Source of the DNA: Rotaria macrura
Lineage: Eukaryota; Rotifera; Eurotatoria; Philodinida; Philodinidae
Reading direction: 5' to 3'
Length of the DNA: 64,000 nucleotides
Assembly (NCBI GenBank): GCA_900239685.1
Contig: OENT01000081.1
Coordinates: 1 to 64,000 of the forward strand
The notes beneath the pieces are model-generated. The model was given only the letters and a program-made list of their open reading frames with translations. It had not been told where the DNA came from and did not search any database. Position 1 is the first letter of the stretch; every line of letters begins with the position of its first letter. Made by a program: the position numbers and the translations under genes. Positions 25,383-37,814 of this stretch are shown here, in pieces.

Positions 25383-28300
25383 CTATGGTGTACTAAGCTG
25401 AACTGTAGGACCCATTTCAGATGGTTGATACAAGTTTGGGCGTGCTTTAAAACGTTTTGTGCCAATGTCAATTTCATATTTAGCTCCACGTATATAGTTT
25501 GTTGTGATTCTTTCATTATTTCGTGCATGAACATATCCCAAGCATACCTAGAACGATTAATAAAAAAAATGAATCGAGCTATACTTGTAAGTATGTCTAC
25601 TTGTTTTCCAAGTGTGAAACCGAATGCTGTAGAAGTAACGAAACCGCAAAATTCACCATTTCGATAAATCGGTTCACCGCTCCAAGGCCTGAAGATAAAA
25701 AACAGACTAGTTCATGGAATTCCTGGAAGAAAAAAATTGTGAAACTCACAGTTTTGGCTCTGACATATCATCATAAAAAAAACAGTATTCTATTTCAATT
25801 TTCTTGTCTGTAAGTATGGTTCAAAACTGAGGTGTCTGTTACAATAATCTCGGAGAGATAGTGTCATCATGTTCAGTAAAAAAAAAAAAACTTCAAATAT
25901 GCACAGTATGCAATCTTTGATTGACAAGGACTTTTTTTCTATCGATAATTAATCTGTCTTTATATTTTTTTTCTACTGTTAAATATTACAAGTTAATCAG
26001 CTGAAAACTGTTTCGATTGACGAGTTACATTATGAATAGAATTGTATCAGTTAGTTTGACTACGTTCAACATTTGTTTTTCGTCGCTTAGAAATGTCAAG
26101 ACGTGAGTCGAATGCTATTGATTGACCTTGGTTGTTATGAAAACGTATACGATGATCTTTTTCGTATTTTGTCTTGTGAAGAAACACGCTGAAAATCTCA
26201 ATCTTATTCTTCTGCTCATTATAGAAAACGATGTGAGTTTCATACAAAGAAAACAATTCATTAAATAATATAATAAGAACTTGTATTTACCATGGATCAC
26301 TATCTTTATCATGATCTTCAAGAAGAAATTGTATAAATCTCTTTTGAATACCTTCGTTCTTTTGTTTTAATAAAGCTGCTTTGCCAATAAATTCTTTCTA
26401 GAAGAAAAGAAATAGATAAATCATTGTCAATTGAATTCCTTACATCAAATGAAACACGAAATTCACGATTTAAATCGAATGGTGTCGTAGTTTTATCTAT
26501 ATCTTGACCCCAGAAGGCATACATGCGTTCTATGCGTAGGGTTCTCTGCGCGAAATAACTGAAAAAGAAAAACAAAAGAGAAAATCAATCACGAAACAAA
26601 AAAAAACAAACAAATTCATACCCAGCATTTACAATACCATAATCTTTTCCTTGTTCCATTAACTGTTCATACACACATAAGGCATACTAGAAAATATTCA
26701 TGTTATATTTTGTTCTTCAAATGAAACCTTTCTACAATTTCTTACTTCTGATGGAATATATAGCATAAAACCATCTTCACCGGTGTGTGTCAGTCTCATT
26801 GCGTAAATATGACTAACAAAGCCAACATCAATTTCCTGTATAAAAACAAAAACAAATTCAATAATAAAATCTAATTGAAGTTTTCACTTATGTCAAAATA
26901 TTATCGTTTTCATTGAAACAAATTTCGGTACGATACACAATTAGATTAGTCAACAATCGACTCATCAATTTAGTTTTTGTTGAAAATGTTGTTCAATTAT
27001 ATTCGAAAATTAGTATCACTTCTCTTTCGATATGCTGAATAGTTTATTTCAACTTACTCGACAAGTCATTCGAGCAAAATCATTAAAATTTTCATCACTT
27101 AATTCTGCTAATAAATATTTAGCTTTCGGTCCAATAACATTCAATGCTGTATAAAGTGATGTGACATCGGAAAGAAAAATTGATCCATCTTCAGGTACAT
27201 GAGATTTCAACCATTTCATACTTCGTGTTGATTGTGATGTTGGACTTATAAGAAGATAACTAATATAGAAAAGAATCAATAATAATATTGAAAAGATCCC
27301 GTATCATTTTCTTGTTGTATCTTACTGATATTCATCAAGGCGTATAACAGAACAATCATTTTCATAACCACCTTGTTCATTTAACATGCCTGTATGTATA
27401 ACACTGCCGATTGGTTTATCAATATTATTGGCACAAAGCATTTGAAGAAAATCGACAACACTTCGATTAGCTGATTTAAGTTCATATTTGGTGAAGGATG
27501 TCATATCAATAACAGCGACACCTTTTCGACATGCATTATATTCACGTTTAACAATATTAAACCAACGTGCTTTCCCAAAGGTACCTTGCTTACTGAGATC
27601 TTCACTGTTTTCTTCTGATAGAATGGGAAAAAAATTAAAAATATCAATGAAATCAAGCATTATAGAATATTTTCTTGATAAATACTTTTTTCAAATTCAT
27701 CCAAATTAAAAAATAATGGACGTTCATATCCAAGCACTTCACCAAAAACAGCACCGGCTGCTTGTAATTTTGGATGCAATGCTGAAACACGTAATTTTCG
27801 TCCTGTACGATACAATGACATTCCATAGGTTGGATATTTCAAAGAATATTGTTGTCCTAAAACAAATCTATTCTATGAAGAATTTCCACGAAAAAACCTT
27901 CTTTGTTTTTTATTACCAGGAATTTCACGAAGACGATCTTTCAAGAATCGTTTATTCGTATGTAAACGCATAAAACGACGTATATCAATAGGCCATGTAC
28001 TTAAATCGGTATTTCCTGTGTGTATTAAGTCAGCAATATATTTTCCTACACCACCTGCAACTGCTATACCATTTCCATTAGTACCAGACGCAACAAAATA
28101 ATTGTCGATCTAAACAAGTATAATCAATGGATAGATTTTATTTTTTAGAAAACTGTCAAAACTAGTGACTAACTTCAGCAGATTCATTCATAATTAATCG
28201 ACCATCAGGCGTATAACTGTCAGCACCTGTTATTAGAGTATCGTATTCACTTTCTCCAAGCATAGGAAATCGTTTGATAGAATTATTTAATATCCAATCT

Positions 28301-30825
28301 AAGACAGAAAACAACCCTTCACAATCAATGACACGGAGCATATTCAAGTAACATACGAAAATCATCCCAACTATCAGGTAAAAGTGAATAATTAAATGTA
28401 TCTGGTACACCGTTCGGAAAAATAGGCTTCGATTCACGAAGGAAACCTCCAATCAAGACACTGTCATTAGCTAATGGTTGAATATAAAAACGTTCATCTG
28501 GATTGTGAACAATGGGCAAATTTTTTGGAAAATTTGATATTGGTTTTGTTTTTAAACACATATATTCTAAATAAATATAGTACAACATTTCGATATGAAA
28601 AGTTTTGACACGATCTTTGTCAAATTTTAATGTGAAATTAAATGTTTTCTATTGTTTCTTGTTGCAGACAAAACTATTTTGTGATAATCGTTCTCAATAT
28701 TCTTCTTACTTTTCAGTAGTTCTAACATAAGACTTGTAATAACACTCGATCAACATACACCCTGAAATTCTCATCAGAAAATATATCTTGTTTGAATTTC
28801 AAATTTCAAATGATAACGTTTTTTCTTCTTAATTCTCATATTAAAATATATAACTGTATCACAGAAAAGAAGAAAATACGCATTAATTACACCAAGAAAA
28901 AAGTTAACATACATAATAATAAATGTTCAATAAAGTACGAATACAGAATTAAGTTTTTTGATCTATTCATCTAGATAAATCACAACACGAGACAAAGAAT
29001 AAACTTTTCCTTTCGATTTATAGTAGAAACATGGAATATGTTGATTTATATTAGTTAACATCAAACGTTGCAGTAGTTTTGCATAAGAACAATGGCAATT
29101 TCTAAGACATTCTTGTAATGATATTCCTATTGTGAAAAAAATTTAAAGGCGGCTATCTGTTCTATTCAAAAGAAAATATTGTCGTTCATTTATGAAACAC
29201 CATAAGACTACATTATCGAAATAAATAGAATCAAAGAATATAAAATCTGATTAAGATATGCGTACATAGTTCATTAGTATAGTATCAATACAAATGTGAT
29301 AAGCATTTTCATAATACCTTAATATTGGCATTTGTACAGCCAACATAAATCATTCCCAAAATATATTCATATGATTGCGAGAGACAAAAAACACGATCTT
29401 TCACTCTCTACTCAAGTCTCATTCTGCCGACATGCACAATAATCGTATGTCAATAACATCAGCCATAAACAATGAGAGGGAAAGAGTTGCTAAGATGTCT
29501 ATCAGGACTCATGATGTTACCATGATCATGTTGATTGATTTTGAGTACTCCGTACTCATTTCTAAATGTCTATAGTTTCCTAATGAAACCTACGCATACT
29601 TTCTTGTTTGAACATATCAATCGAAAACTTACCACACGCTTGAGTAGGTATGCGTACACCAGGTGATGATCGATATCCTAGTTCACGAGCCCACTAGAAA
29701 GAAAAGAATAGAACTCTTATTTAATTTCATTTTATTGACGAATTAAAAAATAAAATCCATACCATTCCTGTACAATTAATAAATATATCACATTTGACAT
29801 CTCCTTGTGATGTGACAACACTTGTTACTCGATCATACTGTCCGGCACGTTGCTTTTCAGTTAAAATTTCTTTAACTGAACAATCTTCCATGATTTTAAC
29901 ACCTAGAAACAGAGAGTATGATACTGTTGATTAGAATCAACACAAAGAATTTTCTTTTAGTTCACCTTTATCTAAGGCTAATTTTGCAAATGTTAAAGCC
30001 AATGGTACAGGATCGACCATAAAATCATTTTTAACCAAAAGACCACCCTACACAAAAATATTAAACAATCTTTCACAATACTTTTCTTTCTATTTATCTC
30101 GAAATAAAGTTTCAGTAAAATCTACTATACCCAAACTTCATGTATATCAATCATGGGCAGTTTTTCTTTTATTTTTTCGACATTTAGTATTTCACAATCG
30201 ACACCTAATGCTTTTATGATGGCATATTGACGTTTTAATGTATGTAAACGATCTGCTGTTTGTGCAATCCATAGACTTCCTTTCTCAATAAAACCTGTGT
30301 ATTAAAAATAAAAAACAAATGAATAGATAAATAATACTTCCTTGTCGACAATTTACCAATATCATGTCCTTGATTTTGTAATTTTTCATAGAGTTCTCTT
30401 GAATATTTCGTAAAATGTGTTTGAATCAATGTATTTTGCAAATGTATACATTGGCCTGCACTTTGCCATGTTGCACCCGAAGCTAATCTATTTATATAGA
30501 CATATACATGCATGCATATTTTGTTTCTTTTTTAAATCGAATTTTACTTCGTTTTTTCAATCAATAAAATATCTTTAATTCCACATTCGCTCAAATGATA
30601 GGCAACTGATTGTCCAATAATTCCTCCACCTGCAATAAGAATATGACATGATGAAGGAATTTTGTCTGTTAATCGTAATATTGGATTAAGCTGAATGTGA
30701 TGCGGTAGTGTTGGTGACTCATGTTGATCGTGTGAAACTAAACGACGAAGAATGTATGATACTTGATAATGAGATTTGTTCTTCAACAAGTAATTTCCAT
30801 TGAAAAATAGTTTATGCTGCAGCAT
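25383..30825 (-). CDS. PDPR: Pyruvate dehydrogenase phosphatase regulatory subunit, mitochondrial
   Basis: Eighteen exons on the minus strand (30548-30825, 30357-30487, 30131-30294, 29966-30047, 29763-29902, 29633-29693, 28357-28566, 28174-28298, 27917-28109, 27686-27856, 27326-27614, 27058-27259, 26746-26835, 26622-26686, 26444-26558, 26291-26397, 25601-25688, 25383-25547), all phases consistent, give about 891 aa against 879 in human. The FAD motif AGGGIIGQSVAYHL lies near residue 66. The aminomethyltransferase-like half carries VIDMTSFTKYE, TGMLNEQGGYENDCS, LRIERMYAFWGQDI and GEPIYRNGEFCG, which match PDPR rather than sarcosine or dimethylglycine dehydrogenase. It modulates PDP1 in the matrix and so pyruvate dehydrogenase activity. 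A TTG four codons upstream is not used as a start; the first ATG is at 30825. Two introns are long (28567-29632 and 25689-26290) and hold no other gene. Confidence 0.95.
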
Positions 30826-30841
30826 GAAAGCTTGCAAGCAT

Positions 30842-30858
30842 CTAAACGAGAAATCTAA
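30842..30858 (-). promoter_or_regulatory. Candidate trans-splice acceptor upstream of PDPR
   Basis: Read on the minus strand, AGATTTCTCGTTTAG ends 16 bases before the PDPR ATG. The gap to the stop of the upstream COX8-like gene is about 230 bp and pyrimidine-rich. This is consistent with a downstream operon gene receiving a spliced leader, but an ordinary 5' UTR intron is also possible. Confidence 0.4.
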
Positions 30859-31055
30859 ATCGTCTCATCAAAAAAGAAAGAAAAAGCGAATTCATTTGGA
30901 ATCAAACAGGGGACTATGTTTGTGTTTTATTTATGATGACAAAAAGACAAAAAAAAAGAGAGAGAGAAAGAACAGGACTACGAAAAAGGAATAATCTATG
31001 AGGTTCAACGTCTTGAAGGATGGACCAATCACTAAATGGCAACATATATGCCAAG

Positions 31056-31363
31056 TTATTTCTTATCAGCATTGGTTTTCTTCTTTTTTGAAAGTGTACG
31101 ATTTGAACCGTTATATTTTTGTAAATTAGACATGATGTACACTGGATAGATCATTGGTACAGCAAAGAACAAACCCAACACAATCAATTTTTCCTAAAAT
31201 TATTCCAAAACGATACAAAATTATTAAGATTTAAGTTCTTCTTGCATACTTTATTTGTCAATTTCGTAATTGGTGGACCAGCTTGAAGAAGCTCACTTTC
31301 ACAACGGCGAGGCACCATCATTAATGCCTGACGACGAACTATTTGTGTCAAAAGGCTTGACAT
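31056..31363 (-). CDS. Cytochrome c oxidase subunit 8-like small membrane protein
   Basis: Two exons, 31250-31363 and 31056-31193, give 83 aa. The N-terminal 22 residues (SLLTQIVRRQALMMVPRR) are basic and amphipathic like a mitochondrial presequence. Then come QAGPPITKLTNKEK, a single hydrophobic span (LIVLGLFFAVPMIYPVYIM) and NLQKY with a lysine-rich tail. The order GPP, x-EK, TM, helix-breaking Pro, terminal K-Y is how animal COX8 is built, an inner-membrane subunit of complex IV. The match is short and the tail is longer than usual, so another single-span mitochondrial subunit remains possible. The acceptor TCTTAATTTTAG lies upstream of the ATG. PDPR follows on the same strand. Confidence 0.5.
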
Positions 31364-32019
31364 TTTGCAAATATCTCTTTGACTAATTCGATAAAATCTA
31401 AAATTAAGATATTTTTAGAAATCTTCAATAGTTTCGGTATATTTCAGAGAAATTTCATCGACGATGAAAAAAACTCGTTGATGTAGTTTTAAATGTTTGA
31501 TAGTAGAGAAAATTATGAGTAGTACGTAACAATGTCTCCTCACTGAATTCTACAATCATCTATCCAAGGACTTTTTTATCGAACAGGAATTCTTCAGGTA
31601 ATCTTCAACATCTTGCAAAAAATTTTCATCGTTATATGATTGATCCAGTTCGTTTTGGTTTGTCTCGATATAAGTAATCACTGCTTTGTTTGTTAATTGA
31701 AAGTACGAATAAGCTGTTTACGTTCAGTCGCAATAAACATACATCCGAGCGGTAATAAATGGATCGTGAATTAAATTGATTTTTTTATCCTAATAATATA
31801 AATTAATCATGCTCATTACTAATGAAAAAATCAATTTTCGCTATCTAATTCCTGCATTTTTTGTAGTATGCGCTAGTGGCGCTTTGTTTTTATTGGTGAA
31901 TTTCACATCAAAATTATCCATCGTGAAAGACGAGTTTTGTAGACATCATTTCATTCTCTCTTTTTTACATATTCGTTCTTCTGTACTAACGTATTTAGAT
32001 CTAAGAAACCGAAGAAGCC
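31364..32019. promoter_or_regulatory. Divergent intergenic region between the COX8-like gene and PRPF38B
   Basis: Two head-to-head genes share this 656-bp region. Before PRPF38B, a textbook branch site TACTAAC (31984-31990) is followed by GTATTTAG ending at 31998, that is an acceptor 22 bp upstream of the ATG, marking either a 5' UTR intron or a spliced-leader site. The rest has no motif I can place. Confidence 0.45.
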
Positions 32020-33901
32020 ATGTCAAGAGATTCAAATGTTCTTAATGTATGGGGAAATAAAGATTCGATGAACTTAAATTCCCTAGTACTCAACAACATA
32101 ATGTCATCGCAATACTTTAAAAATGCTTTGTATGAAAAGAAAACCTATCATGAAGTGGTTGATGAAATTTATTATCAAGTTAATATTTATTTCAATTTTG
32201 TTTACCTATACTAGTGTTTAAGTTCTGTTTTCATAGGTTAAACATTTAGAACCATGGGAAAAAGGCAGTCGAAAAACATCCGGTCTAACAGGCATGTGTG
32301 GTGGGGTAAGTGAAACTAGTTAATATGCATATAGAAATATTTCTTTTAGATAAAATATTCGTAGCGTTCTCATTAACTAGCAAGGATATATGTTTGGATT
32401 TGGGTTGATGAAAAAAAACCTATTTTTATTATAATGTCCAAAGTTCGAACAGTTCCTAGTTTAAGAAATAATCAATTGAATTAACCAAAATTTATTCTTC
32501 ATGAATACTATTTTCATTGTCGTAAGTCTATACATTAAGGAGAAAGAAATATATATATATATATACATACACACACATATATAAATAATTAAATATCTAT
32601 ATACCAAAAATTACGAACTGTCTAGTATGCAGCTCGAATAGAATGAATAGTTGAGAATTAGAAAATTCAACCGTAGCCTATGACTCGTTTCGATGACTGT
32701 TCTTAATCTATACGATAATATTTCAATATTCACTAAATTCTACTACATCCGAATCTATCTATATAAAGCAATATGTGTTTTGTGTAACTAATGATGCAGG
32801 TTCGTGGCGTTGGTGGTGGTGGTATTGTATCAACAGCATTTTGCTTATTATATAAATTGTATACACTAAAATTAACCCGAAAACAAGTTATTAGTTTAAC
32901 TACTCATACTGATTCGCCCTATATACGTGCACTTGGTTTTATGTATATTCGGTAAGTTGAAAACGAATGAATGAAAATTATTTTTCTACTATTCATACTT
33001 ATTTAGATATACTCAACCACCCAATGAATTATTTGAATGGTTCGAAGAATATCTCGATGATACCGAAGTAAATTTAGAGATTGCGGTTCGTTTTCATTTC
33101 GCTCTCTCGTTTGTTATTCTGTTCAAATAGACGTTAGATGTTAAAGCAGGTGGTGGTGGTGTTATGTCCATAGGTCAAATGCTTCGACAGTGGTTAATAC
33201 GTATTGAGTAAGCACATAACGGATTATATGAACGGTTCTTTTTACTTTGATTTTTTTTTGAAAGATGGTATGATACATTATTTCCTCGAATACCGGTGCC
33301 AACACAGAAAGAAATCACGGAAAAATTACATGCTCACGGTCCGTATAAGGGCGATAGCTATGGTGCATATTCAAGGTACGTAAGATGGAAAGTAAGCTAG
33401 TGTGATAGATTATATGTTTCTGTTTTTTTTTCCCGTTCAATCTATTATAGTTATGATCAGGATGAAGAACAATATGAAACAAAATCATCGAATGCTATTG
33501 ATATGCCGGAAACATTTGGTAATGCAACATCATCGCCATCAAAGGATCGCAATAAATATCAAAGTCGTCAGTATTCATCGTCATCTGATTCATATCGAGA
33601 TAAAAAATATAGGTAAACATTTTTCTTCGAATTAGGCCGAAAAAGAACAGTCATGTTCATTATTTTTAATACATTGATTCAATTTTGTTATAGTTCATCT
33701 CGTGATGATCGCCCTCGATCGCGTTCACCTGATCGTCGACACCATCATCATCATCATCGAGATGATAGTTCGGATCGTTATAAATCTCAAAAGTATCATC
33801 AACATCGACGCAGTTCATCACGTGAAGATCGACGACGACATTCTCATCGATCGCGATCGCCTGATAGTCGTTATCGTAGTGATAAACGTGATCGTTCATA
33901 A
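32020..33901 (+). CDS. PRPF38B: Pre-mRNA-splicing factor 38B
   Basis: Eight exons (32020-32178, 32237-32305, 32800-32951, 33007-33085, 33131-33207, 33265-33375, 33451-33612, 33694-33901), in phase, give 338 aa. The PRP38 domain covers residues 5-200: VWGNKDSMNLN, YHEVVDEIYYQVKHLEPWEK, TGMCGGVRGVG, STAFCLLYKLYTLKLTRKQV, DSPYIRALGFMYIRYTQPP and DVKAGGGGVMSIGQMLR are nearly those of vertebrate PRPF38B. The last two exons encode an Arg/Ser-rich tail with a poly-His run, typical of splicing factors. The protein is a nuclear spliceosome component related to tri-snRNP maturation factor Prp38. eEFSec starts 167 bp downstream on the same strand. Confidence 0.95.
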
Positions 33902-34049
33902 AAAAGAAAACTTCAAGATAATCATGAATAGACACTAAATCAAATTAAAAAAACAATAGCCCTATTATTGTTGTATTTGTCTTTTCTTTTGCCTGTTTTT
34001 TTTTCTTCGTATGTAAATAGAAGGTTGATCGTCTTCAACGCGATGAGCT

Positions 34050-34068
34050 ATTGATTTTGTTTCTTCAG
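34050..34068 (+). promoter_or_regulatory. Candidate trans-splice acceptor abutting the eEFSec ATG
   Basis: The tract TTGATTTTGTTTCTTCAG runs directly into the start codon at 34069, 167 bp after the PRPF38B stop. An acceptor touching the ATG leaves no 5' UTR unless a leader is added, which favours trans-splicing or a cis intron from the upstream gene. This is inference. Confidence 0.45.
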
Positions 34069-37000
34069 ATGTCTATACTTAATTTTAATGTTGGCGTTCT
34101 TGGACATGTCGATTCGGGAAAGACTAGTCTTGCAAAAGCATTGAGTACTGTTGCGAGGTAGAAACAAAAATTAGTAATCGATTTGAGTCATAATTTTCAT
34201 ATTTTGTTTTTCAGTACAAATGCGTTTGATAAAAATCCACAAAGTCAAGAACGTGGAATAACACTTGATCTTGGATTTTCATCATTTACGATGGACATGC
34301 CAGAACATTTGATGAATACTAATTATACTCAATTACAGATAACTTTAGTCGATTGTCCAGGACATGCATCTTTAATACGAACAATTATTGGAGGTAAATC
34401 TCGACAGTAGCATTTCTATATGCATAGAGCTAACTAATTTATCACGCACGTATAAAAATGTGCTTAGAAGAACAGCTAAAAAATCGATGACTTCGAATAA
34501 GCTCTTTCGACATCTACTTTTCATGACTTTATCATTCGTGTGTAATTTCTATTCATTAATCAATATGTTTTGTCGTTGACAATGCAACAAAACCAAAACA
34601 AGTCTTTGTATCCAATGGATGATGAAGATGAATCTATTTTAGAGTTGATTTTTGCTACGAAAATCTAAAGAAAGTTTTCATGAATTTTCTCAATAGGAAA
34701 TAGTTTTGAAAACGAATTCATATTCGAATGAGAAGAGAGATATCGACAAGATCGTAAAACTTGACTAACATCAAAAGAGAAGGTTCTTTTAGATATCATT
34801 GTGTCTACATTTACCAATGCAAGACAAATCGGTGATTTATTTCAATATCATTCAGATAGAAAGATATGATATGATTTACAACATCATCTTCTAACATTGT
34901 TTTTTCTTGTAAGAAGAAAATCATAGAGTGAATCGAATATCTTTTCATAGAAATGCTGTCTNCATAGATCCTGTTTAATACTCTCGACTGATTCAAATTA
35001 TACTTATGTATATCATTTTATTTTTATTGCTTTGTACAATGACTAGTGAATCAATTTTTGTGTAGGTGCTCAAATAATCGACTTAATGTTACTCGTTATT
35101 GATATAACTAAAGGTATTCAAACGCAGACAGCTGAATGTTTAATTATTGGTGAAATTACTTGTGATAAAATGTTAATTGTATTAAATAAAATTGATCTCA
35201 TTGAAGAAGATCAACGACAAGCAACAATAGACAAGGTAAATGAAAATAAAATAGTCGTTTCATATTGTATCATACAACTCATTTGTCTTAGTTTTGCAGA
35301 TGACAAAACGGTTACGTAAAACATTTGAATCGACAAAATTTCCACAAGCACCAATTATTCCTTGTTCAGCATTATCATCAACAAATTTAGATGAACTTAG
35401 TGCAACACTTCAGCAACATGTTTATATTCCTCGACGATCACCAGATGGTCCATTTGTATTTTCAGTTGATCATTGTTTTTCCATTCGTGGCCAAGGAACT
35501 GTTATGACTGGTACGGTTCTATCTGGCTCCGTTCGAATTAATGATGTAGGACGTTGTTTATTTTTTGCTTTACTCTTTGTAGCAAATAATTTATTTGCAT
35601 ATCTCTTATTTTAGTCAATTGAAATAGCATCTCTTAGAGAAGTTCGAAAAGTTAAATCAATGCAAATGTTTCGTAAACCAATTGATAGAGCTATTCAAGG
35701 TGATCGCATTGGCATTTGTGTTACACAGTTCGATCCAGATAAACTTGAACGAGGATTGATTTGTGAGTACTATGGAAAAAGAAACCACAAACGAAAAATT
35801 TTTCACACGTCATTAGATAGAACTCGATAGAATGCTGATTTTGTTTTTGAAGGCTCTAGTCATAAAATCGACCGATGAATAGAAAGTCTTATTTTTATCT
35901 AGCTGAATCATACATACATCATGAACAAAGAGAGTAAACTTAATCGTGTAAGTAAATTTTCAAAGTAGTCTATCATGTTCAAGTAATAGGATTTCAAATA
36001 ATTCGGTTTTGCCTAAGATGAAATTTAAGGCTGAATCTCATTATTGGATTGATAGTACAAACTTTGACGTTTTGCTCTTGCACAATTAATAATGTACGTT
36101 TTTAATAACTAGGTGAAGTCGTTGTTCCAAATTTGTGCTACAGACCTATGTACGAGATTTTTGAAAACAATTTACTCCATCACTAAGAAACTTCATTTTT
36201 TTATCAAAAAATGCTTCAATATACTATGAAAATTTACTTAATGAAAAAACATCCAACCTTGATCACGAAGTTGATTTATACTTATATTTGAAAAATATAC
36301 AAATATGAATAGAGTTTGAAATGGAACGAGAGCATTTTCACACAAACAAAATTTGCCCATCTGAACGACAGGATATTTCCTAGAATCAACATGTGAGACG
36401 ATTTTGGTATGCTTAAAATAGTGCACGGTTATTGCGTAAGAAATACTCGAACATTTTAGAACTTATCTAATTTTTATAATCTTGAAATTTGAACTATATG
36501 AAATTGATGAAAAGCTTTCGATAGATGCCCTTCTCATGATGTATGATTTACCTCTAGAAATAAATAATTTCTGTCTCTCGTTTAGTAAGTCGATAATTCG
36601 TTCTAATAACATATTGTTTTCTAGCGACTCCTGGTGTCATAAAAATCTTTCATGGATTAATTATTCAATTGAATAAAGTAAAACATTTTAAACATGAAAT
36701 TGAAAGTCGAACAAAATTTCATATAACTTGTGGTCATTCAACTGTGATGGGTAAAATTCTATTATTTATGGATAATTCAACAGATACAAACGTTGATCGA
36801 TTTAATTATGACAAAGAATACGAAGTTCTTGATCAATATTTAACTGAAGAATCTGGTGAAAATAGATATATCTATGTGTGTAGATGAATATTATTTTCTT
36901 AATTTAATTTTATGTTTTTCTTTTTCTTATTTATCGTAGGCTTTAATTGAACTTGAATCTCCGATTGCTTGTCAATTACAATCGATACTGATAGGTTCTC

Positions 37001-37567
37001 GTTTAGATACGGATATTCATGTCAATACATGTCGTCTTGGTTTCTATGGTCATGTTCTCGATGGTTTTACTGATAGTGATTATATCAATAAAGATTTGCC
37101 GAATAAACTTCGTATTTATAAACGAAAAGAAAAAGTCGGTTTTATTGATCGATTAGTAGATGATCAAACATTGATTGGAAAAGATCTATTTCAAAAAGAA
37201 ACAAATATAAATATATTCGTTAATTTCAAAATAGAACTTAATCCAACGGGTGATCAAGGTTTTATTGAATCATCATTTGGACAAAGTGGAAAATTCAAAG
37301 TGCGATTTATGAGTAAGTTATTTTGAATCGTTTAGATTGATGTTGAATACTTTTAAATGTTAAATTTTCCAAACACTTTCTAATCTAATAGATGGTCTCT
37401 CAGATGAAGCAAAACAATTATTAGCCAATACAAAAGGTCGAAAGCAACAAGCTAAAACAACAAATACGAATGTGGACGTAGAAACAAATGAATCCCATCA
37501 ACGTCTTCGTGTTACACTTAAATTTAAAAAGTATCTTTTCCACGAAAAGACACATATATCACAATAG
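34069..37567 (+). CDS. EEFSEC: Selenocysteine-specific elongation factor eEFSec
   Basis: Eight exons (34069-34157, 34215-34393, 35066-35235, 35300-35545, 35615-35762, 36625-36875, 36940-37312, 37392-37567), in phase, give 543 aa. GTPase motifs are complete: GHVDSGKT (12-19), ERGITLDLGFS, DCPGH (76-80) and NKID (130-133). The SelB-specific parts follow: DHCFSIRGQGTVMTGT, GDRIGICVTQFDP, KFHITCGHSTVMG, IGSRLDTDIHVNTCR and FGQSGKFKVRF. eEFSec carries Sec-tRNA to the ribosome and, with SBP2 and a SECIS element, recodes UGA. Two introns are long (672 and 862 bp), and the second lies next to one undetermined base region at 34962 in the first. The gene implies a functional Sec pathway in this organism. 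Confidence 0.95.
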
Positions 37568-37814
37568 AGGCATTTTGTGAACCTGCTTTATTTCTATCGA
37601 TTTTGCTTTTTTTTATACCGATACTCTTCTGTTTTATTTGATGTGCAGCTTTTAAAAAAGAAAGAAGACAAGTAAACTAACATGAAATGTTTTTTAAACA
37701 AGAATATATTAACAGTTTGTTAAATAAAATTAATTCAAGCTCATTACATGGTTCATCATTCGTTCTATATTCATGTCGTTCATGTATTCAAAATAGTTTA
37801 TCATGAATATTGAA

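Noticed and set aside
30826..30837. Upstream TTG start for PDPR
   Set aside because: A non-AUG start is not needed; the ATG at 30825 lies four codons downstream, after an acceptor-like site.
31809..32045. 78-codon plus-strand frame with a hydrophobic start
   Set aside because: It overlaps the acceptor and start of PRPF38B in another frame and has no domain; it is probably chance frame in the promoter region.
33666..33935. Acidic minus-strand frame opposite the PRPF38B RS tail
   Set aside because: It is the mirror of the repetitive Arg/Ser/His codons of PRPF38B.
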